DNA of 64,000 nt from Cohaesibacter gelatinilyticus. Lineage in GTDB: Bacteria > Pseudomonadota > Alphaproteobacteria > Rhizobiales > Cohaesibacteraceae. Location of the stretch: NCBI RefSeq assembly GCF_900215605.1, contig NZ_OBEL01000001.1, positions 1,116,001 to 1,180,000 on the forward strand, in the 5' to 3' direction. The translations under genes were made by a program, and so were the position numbers. Shown here piece by piece: positions 26,120-35,573 of this stretch (the stretch's first letter is position 1; each line of letters starts with the position of its first letter). The notes under the pieces were generated by a model that saw nothing but the letters and a program-made list of their open reading frames with translations, was not told where the DNA came from and did not search any database.

Positions 26120-27796
26120 CTATTCAGCAGCTTGAATGATTTCCTGTCGCGCCTGCTGTTTGGTCAGCAACTTACCTTGCTTGTTTTGGGCAAGTAGATC
26201 ACGGGCTTTTTGATACTTGTCGTCATACCAGAAAATAGTGCAACCATTGCAGCCACGGCCACAGCAGCCTTCAACCCCAAGGCGCGGGCTTTTGACTGAG
26301 CGTTTGGTGCTGGATTGATCAATCGCGGTCTGCAGCTTGTCTTTCTTGCGATCATAAAGCCGCTCGCTACCTTTGCCGAGCTCCAGCTTGTGAGCCTCAT
26401 CATCATGCTGGAGACGTTGCCATTGTGAGGGTGTCAAGGCGCGCTCTTTACGCAGCACAGTCATGACTGGTACATGCTTGCGCAGCAGTTCTGGATCTTC
26501 GTGATCGAACAGATTGAACGGCAGACGGATCTGAGGCTTGGTACCGGGATTGACAACCTCGAGGATCTTGCCATTCTTGGCATCTTCAAATTCATACAGA
26601 CGGATCGGAATGGCTTCGCGCAGGTGGGGGGAAACCAACTCAATCACATCGCCTGCCTCAAGCTTGTTCTTGATGTCGACGATGAAGGCATCTTCTTCGA
26701 CGGCGCTGACCTGACCGGCATATTCCCATTCTGCATAGGTGCCGGTTTCTTCATAGCCATGAGCATAATTGGTGAGGCGTCCTTCGTGGAAAGCGAGAGT
26801 ATAGCCACGGTTTGGAACTGTTGCCAGCTCTTCCATATAGGCGTCTGCATCCCAGTTTTCCGGGTCTTTGTACCAGTCATCAATGGCCATGCGATAGGCA
26901 CGTGCTACAAGGGCAACATAATAAGGGCTCTTGCCACGTCCTTCAACTTTTAGGCTATCAACGCCGATCTTCAAGTAATCTTCCAGCTTGGGCATGATGC
27001 AGAGATCGCGGCTGTTGAGGATGTAAGAACCACGCTCATCCTCGGTAATCTGCATCAATTCGCCGGGGCGTTGCTCTTCCTCGAGGAAGAAATCAAACAG
27101 CTCCAAATTCTCTTCGGTAAGGTTTAGCTCACGAACAGTGCCATCACGCAACTTCATGTGAACTTTATATTTCCAACGACAGCTATTGGCGCAGGAGCCT
27201 TGATTGGCCCCGCGCTCAGCCATGAAGTTGGACAGCAGACAACGACCAGAATAGGTCATGCACATGGAGCCATGGACAAAGGCTTCCAGTTTGATGTCCT
27301 GACATTTTTCACGGATCTCGGCCAACTCAGCATATGAGACTTCACGTCCCAATACACAAAGGCCAGCGCCTTGGCTCTCCCAGAATTTCACAGACTGCCA
27401 GGAGCAGACATTAGCCTGAGTGGAGACATGAAGCTCCAGCTCCGGTGCTTGTTGCTTGACGAACATGAAGACGCCCGGGTCAGCCACGATCAACCCATCG
27501 GGCTTAACCTTGCGAACCGTTTCAACATATTGCGGCAGCTTGTCGATGTCCTTGTTATGAGAAAACAGGTTGAGCGTTAGATAAACCCGCTTGCCATGCG
27601 CGTGTGCAAACTCGATGCCTTCGACCACATCCTCCAGGGTCATCTGGGACTTGGTGCGCAAGGACATGTCCGGTGTGCCCATATAGATAGCATCAGCTCC
27701 ATAAAGAACAGCCATTTTAAGCTTTTCCAGATTACCCGCAGGCATCAGAAGCTCGGAGTGGGCCGGGCGGCCGGAATGATGGATAGGCTTGGTCAT
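26120..27796 (-). CDS. U32-family protein (peptidase U32 / tRNA hydroxylation type)
   Basis: The 558-residue protein opens LLMPAGNLEKLKMAVLYGADAIYMG, the classic U32 start, with HVSTQANVCSW and FVHGSMCMTYSGRC in the core and cysteines NQGSCANSCRW typical of the iron-sulfur or metal-binding members. The C-terminal extension contains CCGRGCNGC near residue 523. E. coli TrhP (YegQ) of this family works in 5-hydroxyuridine formation in tRNA, and other members act in ubiquinone synthesis or as collagenases; the long form here most resembles TrhP, but the C-terminal Cys motif is different enough that I give no symbol. Confidence 0.82.
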   Translation of the reverse strand: MTKPIHHSGRPAHSELLMPAGNLEKLKMAVLYGADAIYMGTPDMSLRTKSQMTLEDVVEGIEFAHAHGKRVYLTLNLFSHNKDIDKLPQYVETVRKVKPDGLIVADPGVFMFVKQQAPELELHVSTQANVCSWQSVKFWESQGAGLCVLGREVSYAELAEIREKCQDIKLEAFVHGSMCMTYSGRCLLSNFMAERGANQGSCANSCRWKYKVHMKLRDGTVRELNLTEENLELFDFFLEEEQRPGELMQITEDERGSYILNSRDLCIMPKLEDYLKIGVDSLKVEGRGKSPYYVALVARAYRMAIDDWYKDPENWDADAYMEELATVPNRGYTLAFHEGRLTNYAHGYEETGTYAEWEYAGQVSAVEEDAFIVDIKNKLEAGDVIELVSPHLREAIPIRLYEFEDAKNGKILEVVNPGTKPQIRLPFNLFDHEDPELLRKHVPVMTVLRKERALTPSQWQRLQHDDEAHKLELGKGSERLYDRKKDKLQTAIDQSSTKRSVKSPRLGVEGCCGRGCNGCTIFWYDDKYQKARDLLAQNKQGKLLTKQQARQEIIQAAE

Positions 27797-28084
27797 TGGT
27801 CCAGATGTCCTGCTGGCAGTCTTAACGAGTTTCGTCGCTGTTTATACGGAAAAATACGCAAAGCTGCAATCAGGAGGGTATGTCAAATTACCCGAATGTG
27901 AACCACAGCTTTTCAGCAGTCGCACAGGTAGCAGAGAGGGTTCCAAATTTCAAATTTTCTGGTGGACTAAGGCGCGAAATTGATCTGGCGCAGGTATTTG
28001 GGCTGTTTGACTGTCAATAATACCTAAGGGTAGAATACTTAGGTTCAGGCAAGCGGTGGTGAATTTAGCAGCAAGGACCATTCA

Positions 28085-28711
28085 ATGGATGTTTCAGGGG
28101 AATTCAAGATTTCCGCCAGCCCGAAGCGTATAATTCAGGCATTTCAAGATCCTGAGGTTCTCCAGCAGGCCATACCCAATTGTCAGACAATGAGACAGAT
28201 CGGCCCGGGTCGGTTTGAGGCCCAAATCACTCCTGTTCTGGATCAGGAAACATCATTTTTCCTGTATCATTTTCGGATCGCGGAGACAATCAAGGACCGT
28301 GAAATCTCATTGACTTGGTCGAGTGAGGAGCCAAGTGCCTTACTACCTGACGGAAGTGCTGTGTTCGCGTTGACACCTCACAAAAGCCATACACAGATAT
28401 CCCACCAGATTCAAATGACAGTGAATCCAAACGGAGGCAACAATCAATCAGAAAATGGTCGAGGTATCGCCTTCATCACGGCATTGACTGACCGCTTTGC
28501 CGATAAATTGCGTCACCATGCAGGTGTAAACATGACAGATAAGAAAGCCCATGAAAATTTCGGCGAGACACTCCATAGTCTGGAGGACGCCGCAATGGAA
28601 CTTGAAAATGAAGCGGAAATTGCGGCTGGAAAAGGGGTTCTAGGCGGTGCTCAAATGTGGGGGTGGATCGCACTTGCGCTGGTAGTTCTGATACTGATAT
28701 TCCTGACCTGA
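28085..28711 (+). CDS. CoxG-like SRPBCC protein with C-terminal membrane anchor
   Basis: The 208-residue protein begins MDVSGEFKISASPKRIIQAF, matching the CO-dehydrogenase subunit G (CoxG) family of the START/SRPBCC fold. In CoxG the C-terminal membrane anchor recruits an AAA+ chaperone for molybdoenzyme maturation. Here a C-terminal hydrophobic segment, WGWIALALVVLILIFLT, would tether the protein to the inner membrane. No cox structural genes are present in the window, so the partner is unknown. The ATG at 28085 lacks a strong Shine-Dalgarno sequence (AGCAAGGACC lies a little upstream). Confidence 0.75.
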   Translation: MDVSGEFKISASPKRIIQAFQDPEVLQQAIPNCQTMRQIGPGRFEAQITPVLDQETSFFLYHFRIAETIKDREISLTWSSEEPSALLPDGSAVFALTPHKSHTQISHQIQMTVNPNGGNNQSENGRGIAFITALTDRFADKLRHHAGVNMTDKKAHENFGETLHSLEDAAMELENEAEIAAGKGVLGGAQMWGWIALALVVLILIFLT

Positions 28712-28789
28712 CAGATATGTGAAGAGAAATCGACCTCGCCGACTTGACGGAGTGGGCTGTCTGGTGAAAGGGTGTGATAACTTGCGAAA

Positions 28790-29812
28790 ATGCAAATATT
28801 CCATATTCTGACATTCCAGCCCACAAGATTAGTATCCGTTATGACAATGTCTTTCTCTTCTTCGCGCTCAGCTTTTGCTCGCACTCCAAGCACCAGATGG
28901 GGCATTCCCCATACGCTTTTCATGTTGCTCACAGCTATCTTTCTGATTGCATCTGTAGATACCATCAGAGCAGAAGCTGCCCAGCCTTTGGTGAGTGCAA
29001 AATGGCTGAGTGAAAATCTTGATGCATCATCTATACGAATTCTCGATCTTCAATCACCTCAAGGCTATGCCCGTGCTCATATCAAGGGAGCGGTCAATAC
29101 CAGCTACGCGCAGTGGCGGCGGACAGATGCGAATGGGTTGCCCAAGATGCTGCCGGACCTGGATTATTTGCAGAGCTTGATTGGGACGTTAGGCATTGAA
29201 CAAGGCACCCACGTCATTCTCGCTCCTATTGGGATCAGTGCCAGCGAAGTTGCGGTTGCAACGCGTGTCTATTGGACATTCAAGACATTGGGGCATGACA
29301 AAGTTTCCATACTGAATGGTGGTCTGATCGCCTATAGCAAATTGTCCGATGCCAAGTTTGTGACAGAGCCAACCACAGTCTCGCCGACAACCTATAATGC
29401 CAGCCTGAACAAGGATATGGCTCCAAACGGTGATGAGGTGAACTTTGCCTGGAAACAGGGCGTTGTGATGGTCGATAGCCGGAGTGAGGATGAGTATCTG
29501 GGAAAGGTAGCAGGTCCGGGACAGCGGGCAGGGACCATCCCCGATTCACGTTTCATGCCGTTTGATCGCTTGCTCGAGAAAGATGGACAATCTTTCCGTT
29601 TTCCGGAAGTGAGCGAACTTAAGTCCATTTATGAAAAGCACAAGGTTCCGACCTCAGGCCGTCAAATTTCCTTCTGTCATACTGGCCACAGAACGTCGCT
29701 CACATGGTTTGTCAGCCATGAGCTGTTGGGCAACAAAGATGCCAAACTTTATGATGCATCCATGGCCGAGTGGGCCAAACGTCAGGATTTGCCCATAGCA
29801 AAGCCTAAATAG
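28790..29812 (+). CDS. Exported rhodanese-family sulfurtransferase
   Basis: The protein has two rhodanese domains (about 65-170 and 215-335). The second ends in a catalytic loop with cysteine in CHTGHRTS, so a persulfide-forming cysteine is present. A hydrophobic stretch (LFMLLTAIFLIASV) and AEA-type cleavage site near residue 64 indicate export to the periplasm. Possible starts are 28790, 28841 and 28847; none has a good ribosome-binding site, and the later ones give a more typical signal peptide. A cytoplasmic paralogue-type sulfurtransferase (sseA) occurs at 48.4 kb. It ends two bases before the convergent Kef-type gene. Confidence 0.82.
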   Translation: MQIFHILTFQPTRLVSVMTMSFSSSRSAFARTPSTRWGIPHTLFMLLTAIFLIASVDTIRAEAAQPLVSAKWLSENLDASSIRILDLQSPQGYARAHIKGAVNTSYAQWRRTDANGLPKMLPDLDYLQSLIGTLGIEQGTHVILAPIGISASEVAVATRVYWTFKTLGHDKVSILNGGLIAYSKLSDAKFVTEPTTVSPTTYNASLNKDMAPNGDEVNFAWKQGVVMVDSRSEDEYLGKVAGPGQRAGTIPDSRFMPFDRLLEKDGQSFRFPEVSELKSIYEKHKVPTSGRQISFCHTGHRTSLTWFVSHELLGNKDAKLYDASMAEWAKRQDLPIAKPK

Positions 29813-29814
29813 GC

Positions 29815-31629
29815 TTATTTCTCAGATGAGTCCGGTTCGGGTTCCAACTCGGGCCGGACATCGTCATGACGTCGTCTCGGGGTGACCCTGTGCAAGGTTT
29901 CAGCTCCCGCAAACTCACCCATCTGCATCTGCAGCTTCAAACGCTCCTGATCACGATGACGGACATCGCTCTCGATAAGATTGATCCGATCTGTTGGTAT
30001 GCCCAAATGATCCAGTGCTTCGCGGCCGAAAGTGATGCCACTCTCAAATGTCTCACGAATATGGAAATCAACTTCACGCAAAGTGAGCTCCATAGCGTGA
30101 GCGCGATCCGTTGCACGGCAAAAAATGGAAGATTTGGGGAAGGCCTCCTTGATCAGATCAATCGCCCGAGCCATAACCTGCTCATTCTCGATGCAAAGCG
30201 CAATCAGAATAGCCTGATCCGCACCAGCAGCACGTAGCACATCTTCGCGAGTCGCGTCGCCATAATAGACAGGTAGACCATATTTGCGTGCTGTTGCAAT
30301 GCGGTTGGCATTGTTGTCAATGGCTACGATGTTCAGGCCTTCGGACATCAGCATTTGTGAGGCGATCATGCCAAACCGGCCATAGCCGACAATCAGAACA
30401 TGGGGTTTGCTTTCGTCAAAAGTTTCAATGATGTGATCGCTCTTGTCAGATTCCTTGTCATTCACCCTGAGAGCGATGAAGTCATGAATCTTACCAACGA
30501 TGGGCGTCAATACCATGGTCAAGATCACGATGGCGGAGAGGATGGTATTCGTCTGACCAGCGGCAATGCCTGCACTTGCGGCAGAAGCAAATAACACGAA
30601 GGCAAATTCGCCTGCTTGTGGCAATGAGACGGCAATGCGAATGGCATCTGGGTTGCTTGAACCTGTAAGACGAGCAAGCGTGAACAAGATCAAACCTTTG
30701 ATGCCCATGACAACCACCACGCCCGCCAGAATGGTCCATAAAAACTCGATGGTGACAGGTAGATCAAGCGTCATGCCCACTGTCATGAAGAAGAGACCCA
30801 TGAGGAGCGAACGGAACGGATAAATATCGGCTTCCAATGTGTGGCGAAAACTGGATTCCGCTAGCATGATGCCAGCCAGAAATGCTCCCAACGCCATGGA
30901 GAGGCCTGCAGAATGCATAATGGCTGCACTGCCCAGTGCGACGAGTAGGGCGGCGGCCAACATGATTTCACGCGCTCGGGTGCCTGCAAGAAACAGGAAC
31001 ATTGGCGAGAGCAGATAGCGTCCAGTGCCGATTACACCGGCAACTGCCAATATCGTGATACCAATTTGCATCAGGATCTCTTCCATTCCAGCTGAACTGG
31101 AACGGGGCGCGAGCAAGGTAACCATCGCCAGCAAAGGCACGATAGCGATATCCTGCATAAGCAGGATTCCAAAGGCCCGCTGTCCGTATTTAGCGGAAAA
31201 GTGCCCTCGGTCCTTTAGGATTTGAACAGCAAAAGCAGTGGATGACAATGCCATTCCAAAGCCGCCAATAAGGGAGAGTTCGAGTGAGAAATCCAACAGA
31301 TACATGAGGCTGGCCAGAGCAAGGCCTGTGAGCAGGATCTGACTGCTTCCAAGTCCGAATATGTCTGCTTTCATGCGCCAGAGCCGATTGGGTTTTAGTT
31401 CCAGCCCCAAAACAAAGAGCAGCAGGACCACACCCAATTCCGCAACTGGCAAGATTGCTTCGGCAGATTCTACTACCTCCAAGCCAAACGGACCGATCAA
31501 TATTCCTGCACCCAAATATCCTATGATGGAACCGAGGCCCAATTTTTTGGCAACGGGGACCGCAACAACGGCGGCGGACAAATAGACGATGGCTTCATAG
31601 AAAAATGGCGGGGAGGATGCTGCTGCCAT
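29815..31629 (-). CDS. Kef-type cation:proton antiporter (CPA2 family) with RCK domain
   Basis: The 604-residue membrane protein has about 12 hydrophobic segments in residues 1-385, including LGYLGAGILIGPFGL-like text near residue 35, followed by a TrkA-N domain with nucleotide motif GYGRFGMIASQML (about residue 405). This is the architecture of KefB/KefC potassium efflux systems, which are glutathione-regulated, but glutathione binding cannot be read here. No ancillary KefF/KefG gene is adjacent. The C-terminus is basic and acidic, without a recognised domain. The ATG start is clear. Confidence 0.9.
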   Translation of the reverse strand: MAAASSPPFFYEAIVYLSAAVVAVPVAKKLGLGSIIGYLGAGILIGPFGLEVVESAEAILPVAELGVVLLLFVLGLELKPNRLWRMKADIFGLGSSQILLTGLALASLMYLLDFSLELSLIGGFGMALSSTAFAVQILKDRGHFSAKYGQRAFGILLMQDIAIVPLLAMVTLLAPRSSSAGMEEILMQIGITILAVAGVIGTGRYLLSPMFLFLAGTRAREIMLAAALLVALGSAAIMHSAGLSMALGAFLAGIMLAESSFRHTLEADIYPFRSLLMGLFFMTVGMTLDLPVTIEFLWTILAGVVVVMGIKGLILFTLARLTGSSNPDAIRIAVSLPQAGEFAFVLFASAASAGIAAGQTNTILSAIVILTMVLTPIVGKIHDFIALRVNDKESDKSDHIIETFDESKPHVLIVGYGRFGMIASQMLMSEGLNIVAIDNNANRIATARKYGLPVYYGDATREDVLRAAGADQAILIALCIENEQVMARAIDLIKEAFPKSSIFCRATDRAHAMELTLREVDFHIRETFESGITFGREALDHLGIPTDRINLIESDVRHRDQERLKLQMQMGEFAGAETLHRVTPRRRHDDVRPELEPEPDSSEK

Positions 31630-31737
31630 GTAGGTTAAGAGCCTTTTGCTGAATGACGATTCTCGACCATTATTATACAGACCCTATGTCAGAATGATAT
31701 CGTCAGATACGGTCAGGAAAACCAATCCTCAGATAAA

Positions 31738-31764
31738 GGAAAGGGCACCGAAGTGCCCTTGTTG
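31738..31764 (-). terminator. Terminator of the M15 peptidase gene
   Basis: On the minus strand AAGGGCAC-TTCG-GTGCCCTT forms a tight hairpin with a UUCG tetraloop, followed by TCCTTTATC. It lies just after the stop of the gene at 31801. Confidence 0.8.
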
Positions 31765-31800
31765 TGCCAAGCCTTTATCTAAAATGGTCGACTATTTGAT

Positions 31801-32367
31801 TTAGCGCCTTCTGGCTGTGCGCTTGCGGCGTTTCTTCTTGCCGCAGCCCCATCGCCAGTCACGGCGTTTGGCGCTGTCCAGATGCACAAAGCTGGAGCGA
31901 CAATAAACCCCGACGCCACCAATACCCTTGATTGTGCGCGCATATTTGGCCAACGCGTGCTTGGAGACACCTGGCACTCGAATATCTGCGGCGCGACAAT
32001 ACATATGTTGGGAGTTTCTCGCTCCACGAACGCGACGGTTATGAGATTTGGACCGATAACCAGAGGTTACGATAACTTTCTTGCCATAGTGGCGTTCAAC
32101 TTGCTTGAGAATTTTCACGATCTCAGGCTTTAGGCAAGAAAGCTTCACACGTCCGTGTGCGCGCTTGAACCCGTGTTTGCCGGTGATCAGTTTGGCACCT
32201 TGTTTGGTGCGGCCTTCAGCATAGGCCGTCATGCTTCGATCTGACAGATCAATATGGGTACTTACCGAGCTGGTCACGCCCAGTTTGGATTGCTGACCGG
32301 TCGTTTTGCAGGCCGCAAGAAGTCCCAGAGCGCCGAGGATGGCGCAAATGCGAATAAGTCGTTTCAT
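31801..32367 (-). CDS. M15-family D,D-peptidase-like lipoprotein
   Basis: The 188-residue product has a lipoprotein signal peptide (MKRLIRICAILGALGLLAAC) whose lipobox LLAAC predicts lipidation at Cys20. The C-terminal domain has the M15 zinc ligands in SQHMYCRAAD and HLD, together with the SGYRSKSHN motif, as in YcbK/DUF882-type peptidases that trim peptidoglycan cross-links. The frame is open further upstream but an ATG at 32367 gives the signal peptide directly, so it is chosen. The tail is very basic (KKKRRKRTARRR). The natural substrate is not known. Confidence 0.82.
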   Translation of the reverse strand: MKRLIRICAILGALGLLAACKTTGQQSKLGVTSSVSTHIDLSDRSMTAYAEGRTKQGAKLITGKHGFKRAHGRVKLSCLKPEIVKILKQVERHYGKKVIVTSGYRSKSHNRRVRGARNSQHMYCRAADIRVPGVSKHALAKYARTIKGIGGVGVYCRSSFVHLDSAKRRDWRWGCGKKKRRKRTARRR

Positions 32368-32803
32368 ATACCATGCAGGCACAAGTGGCCTGTCCCATTC
32401 AGTGTGGGCCGTTGGCAATTGGGCTGTTCTTTTGGAAAGTGTGGGGCGCAAATTCTATTTGTCGCGTCATGCTCGCGTGTTTGCTGAACCCTATGGTGAT
32501 TTTACGTTTCTTACGTCATCTAATCCGTTCTAACGTCTTAATCAGTCTAACCTTAATTTGCGGACCTCATTCCGCGCCGATTGCGCAAACTAAGGGAAAT
32601 TTGGGCGTTTTTATGACACTTATCTGACAGGAGCAAGAAAATAATAGTAACAACTACGTATGAGAGTAAATGTCAGGATAACAATCGATTTCTGCGACGC
32701 CGGGTACGGGCACCAAGAAGGCCGGACAGAACACAGGTGTTCCAACCGGCCCGAATGCTTTTGGATGTCTATATATTGGTAAACAAGAGCAGTACGTTTC
32801 TGA
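32368..32803. other. Intergenic region between the M15 lipoprotein and glyoxalase genes
   Basis: No protein is credible here. It holds the promoter of the minus-strand lipoprotein gene and the 3' region of the glyoxalase gene, whose hairpin is listed separately. The stretch around 32540-32700 has no motif I recognise. Confidence 0.5.
32720..32751 (-). terminator. Strong hairpin downstream of gloA
   Basis: GGCCGG and CCGGCC arms enclose a second stem GGAACAC/GTGTTC, giving one long nearly continuous hairpin about 50 bases after the glyoxalase stop. On the minus strand it is followed by TTCTTGG, a weak U-tract, so it may be a terminator or an RNA-stabilising element. Confidence 0.55.
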
Positions 32804-33223
32804 TTACCAATGGCCAATGTTACCCATAGAAAGCCAGGGTTCCTGTGGTTCTTTTGCTTCTCCCTTCTGAAGCAACTCAATGGAAATTCCATCCGGGGAT
32901 CGAACAAATGCCATGCGACCGTCACGAGGAGGGCGGTTTATGATAACATCTTGATCCATAAGATTTTTACATAATTCGTAAATGTCATCTACTTCATATG
33001 CAAGATGACCAAAATTTCGTCCCTCACCATATTGTTCAGGATCCCAGTTATGAGTGAGTTCAAGACAGTTTTCAGTGCTTCCGTCAGCGGAGAGAAAAAT
33101 CAAAGTGAAACGCCCTTGAGGATAATCGTTCCGCTTGACCTCGACCAGTCCCAACTTGTTACAATAAAAGTCCAGTGAGGCCTCCAGATCCGAGACACGC
33201 ACCATAGTGTGTAGATATTTCAT
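32804..33223 (-). CDS. gloA: Lactoylglutathione lyase (glyoxalase I)
   Basis: Glyoxalase I isomerises the methylglyoxal-glutathione hemithioacetal to S-lactoylglutathione. The 139-residue protein has all four expected metal ligands: His in KYLHTMVRV, Glu in NCLELTHNW, His in FGHLAYEVDD and Glu in GISIELLQ. The length is normal for bacterial enzymes. It is divergent from the sirtuin gene with only about 48 bases between them. Confidence 0.93.
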   Translation of the reverse strand: MKYLHTMVRVSDLEASLDFYCNKLGLVEVKRNDYPQGRFTLIFLSADGSTENCLELTHNWDPEQYGEGRNFGHLAYEVDDIYELCKNLMDQDVIINRPPRDGRMAFVRSPDGISIELLQKGEAKEPQEPWLSMGNIGHW

Positions 33224-33271
33224 TGATTGGAACTCCTGTTGAAATGTGAACGAAAGTATAGGGTACGGGTG

Positions 33272-34021
33272 ATGGATTTCAAATCACGGCAGCAGATTTT
33301 GTTGGAAGCGATCAATGCGGCTTCAAACATTATTGTCTTTACCGGTGCGGGGATCAGTACGGAAAGCGGTGTACCAGATTATCGATCACCAGGTGGTCTT
33401 TGGCACAAGTTTGAACCAATCATGTATGAGGATTTTGTATCGAGTGAAGAGACGCGGCGAGAAGACTGGCGTCGACGTTTCATTCTCAATGACGAGTTCA
33501 AAAAGGCTGAACCAAATAATGGGCATCTGGCAATTGTCGAGTTACAGAAGCAGAATCGGCTCTTGCGTGTCATCACGCAAAATGTCGATGGGCTTCATCA
33601 GCGCTCCGGCCTGTCCGACGACAATGTAATAGAGCTGCACGGCAACTGTACCTACGCCACCTGCCTGACCTGCGCCAAGCCCTATTCATTCGAGAAGTGT
33701 CATGAAAAGATCGAGACAACAGATCAAAGTCCCTTATGTGATGAATGTGGTGGCTTGCTTAAGGCCGCCGTCATCAATTTTGGGCAGGCAATGCCATTGG
33801 ATGCTATGATGCAGGCAGAGGATGATGCCAGAGCTTGTGATCTATTTATCGTTTTGGGATCGTCTCTTCAGGTTTATCCGGCAGCAGCCTTGCCACAAAT
33901 CGCCAAACGTAATGGCGCGAAGCTTTTCATCATCAATCGTGACCCGACGCCATTGGATCATTTGGCAGACTTTGTGCTCAATGCGGAATTGGGCAGAAGC
34001 TTGCACCCTTTGATTATTTGA
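33272..34021 (+). CDS. SIR2-family NAD-dependent protein deacylase
   Basis: The product has about 249 residues with the sirtuin motifs GAGISTESGVPDYR (residues 27-40), TQNVDGLHQRSG, catalytic ELHGN, a zinc site with cysteines CLTC and CDEC, and GSSLQVYPAA. The GVPDYR signature fits class II-type sirtuins (SIRT4-like), though class assignment needs an alignment. The frame extends to a TTG at 33227, but the ATG at 33272 is preferred because the upstream piece would overlap the divergent gloA promoter. It is likely a lysine deacetylase or longer-chain deacylase. Confidence 0.88.
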   Translation: MDFKSRQQILLEAINAASNIIVFTGAGISTESGVPDYRSPGGLWHKFEPIMYEDFVSSEETRREDWRRRFILNDEFKKAEPNNGHLAIVELQKQNRLLRVITQNVDGLHQRSGLSDDNVIELHGNCTYATCLTCAKPYSFEKCHEKIETTDQSPLCDECGGLLKAAVINFGQAMPLDAMMQAEDDARACDLFIVLGSSLQVYPAAALPQIAKRNGAKLFIINRDPTPLDHLADFVLNAELGRSLHPLII

Positions 34022-34192
34022 AATGCCATCCATGAACGCGACCCGGTAAATTGGACGCTTCCGTTCATTCGAAAATATCCAAAGGTTAAAAAAAAATGAA
34101 TGACGAAGCTCTTCTCAATGGTATGCTTGATTGAGAATCAAACCAATTTTTGAGTCGGTTGATTGATGTAGGCGGAACATTGAGGCGAGGCT

Positions 34193-34774
34193 ATGGGGGT
34201 CAAATTCACACAAGATAGTGATCTTGATCAAAGCAAACTGAGGGACGACCCAGCTGTAGATGTGATGCAGGTTGCAGGTCAGATCAAATGGTTTGATGTC
34301 GCGAAAGGCTTCGGCTTCATCGTACCCGATATTGATATTCCAGACATTCTGCTACATGTAACATGTTTGCGTCGCGATGGTTATCGTACGGCCTATGAGG
34401 GCGCACGCGTTATCTGTGAAGTGCTGAAGGGACCAAAAGGCCTTCAAGCTCTGCGAATACTATCCATGGATGAGAGTACCGCTATTCATCCTTCACAGCT
34501 TCCACCTGCCAATACCCATGTGCAAGTACAGCCAACCAGCGAGTTGGAAAGAGCTTGGGTGAAATGGTTCAATCGCCAAAAAGGGTTTGGGTTCCTGACC
34601 CAAGGTGAGGGAACCGAAGATATATTCATCCATATGGAGACATTGCGTCTCTATGGCATTACAGAATTGCGTCCTCAGCAAGAAGTGCAGGTGCGCTATG
34701 GTCCTGGGCCAAAGGGTAAAATGGCCACGGAAATTCGCCCGGCGACTGGCGGCTTCATTCCATCCTCCCATTGA
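34193..34774 (+). CDS. Cold-shock protein with two CSD domains
   Basis: The 193-residue protein contains two cold-shock domains. The first (about 27-90) has GQIKWFDVAKGFGFI, a near-complete RNP-1 motif; the second (about 120-185) has WVKWFNRQKGFGFL and EDIFIHMETLR. Double CSD proteins are common in alphaproteobacteria and bind single-stranded RNA or DNA. It has a GGCGAGG ribosome-binding site and is followed by a terminator. Confidence 0.92.
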   Translation: MGVKFTQDSDLDQSKLRDDPAVDVMQVAGQIKWFDVAKGFGFIVPDIDIPDILLHVTCLRRDGYRTAYEGARVICEVLKGPKGLQALRILSMDESTAIHPSQLPPANTHVQVQPTSELERAWVKWFNRQKGFGFLTQGEGTEDIFIHMETLRLYGITELRPQQEVQVRYGPGPKGKMATEIRPATGGFIPSSH

Positions 34775-34830
34775 CTTGAAGAGAAGCAAAAGCCGTCCCG
34801 GGCGAAACGATAAATCTGTATACAAGCATC

Positions 34831-34853
34831 AGGCCGCAAATGCGGCCTTTTTC
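34831..34853 (+). terminator. Terminator after the cold-shock gene
   Basis: AGGCCGC-AAAT-GCGGCCT followed by a T-run forms a compact rho-independent hairpin about 60 bases after the stop. Confidence 0.85.
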
Positions 34854-34939
34854 TTGACCAATCTGACTGATGTAGTAAGGGTTCTGCGGATTTCACAACC
34901 AGTTCGACAGCTTCCCTATTCTCCTGACGCTTACTTGAT

Positions 34940-35494
34940 TTGAAAATGACCATGACCCAAGAATTATCCGTAACACGCAGTCTGTGCGTTGGCTCCCTGA
35001 CAAAGTTGACAGCCATTCTGTCCTTGGCTTTGACGTTGGCTTGGGTCAGCGGTTCTGATCGGGTCAATGCGCAGGAACTGACATCACAAAGCGTCAAAGA
35101 TCGATCAGAGCGCACCTATACCCCCTTGATCATTGCAAAGCAGGATAATGACATCACGTTTCAGGTTGAAGTGGCCGATAATGACAATACACGCGCTCTG
35201 GGACTGATGTTCCGCACCAAGATGCTGGAAAATGAAGGTATGATTTTCGACTTTGGCGAAAGTCGCCCGGTCTATATGTGGATGCAGAACACCTATATAT
35301 CGTTGGATATGCTGTTCATCAACGAGCTGGGGCGGGTGCACCATATCGTGGAATCAACAACCCCTCTATCGCGCTCTCTGATCGGGTCTGGTGGGTCTGT
35401 GCGCTATGTGCTGGAAGTCAAAGCAGGAACGGTGAAACGGCATCAGTTGAAAAAAGGTGATCAGGTTCAACACCAATTGTTCACATCCAATTGA
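34940..35494 (+). CDS. DUF192-family exported protein
   Basis: The 184-residue protein has a signal peptide-like N-terminus (AILSLALTLAWVSGS) and a DUF192 domain with LGLMFRTKMLENEGMIFDF, YMWMQNTYISLDMLF and STTPLSRSLIGSGG. DUF192 proteins are small beta-barrel exported proteins of unknown function. The exact start is uncertain: ATG codons at 34946 and 34952 lie close to it, and no clear ribosome-binding site decides. It ends 80 bases before tRNA-Pro. Confidence 0.8.
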   Translation: MKMTMTQELSVTRSLCVGSLTKLTAILSLALTLAWVSGSDRVNAQELTSQSVKDRSERTYTPLIIAKQDNDITFQVEVADNDNTRALGLMFRTKMLENEGMIFDFGESRPVYMWMQNTYISLDMLFINELGRVHHIVESTTPLSRSLIGSGGSVRYVLEVKAGTVKRHQLKKGDQVQHQLFTSN

Positions 35495-35573
35495 TAAAAT
35501 TTGCCAAAAGGGGAAGATAGGACTTGCTCGCTACCAGGCGGATTGGTATTCAAACGCCATTCTGAATGGGTAT

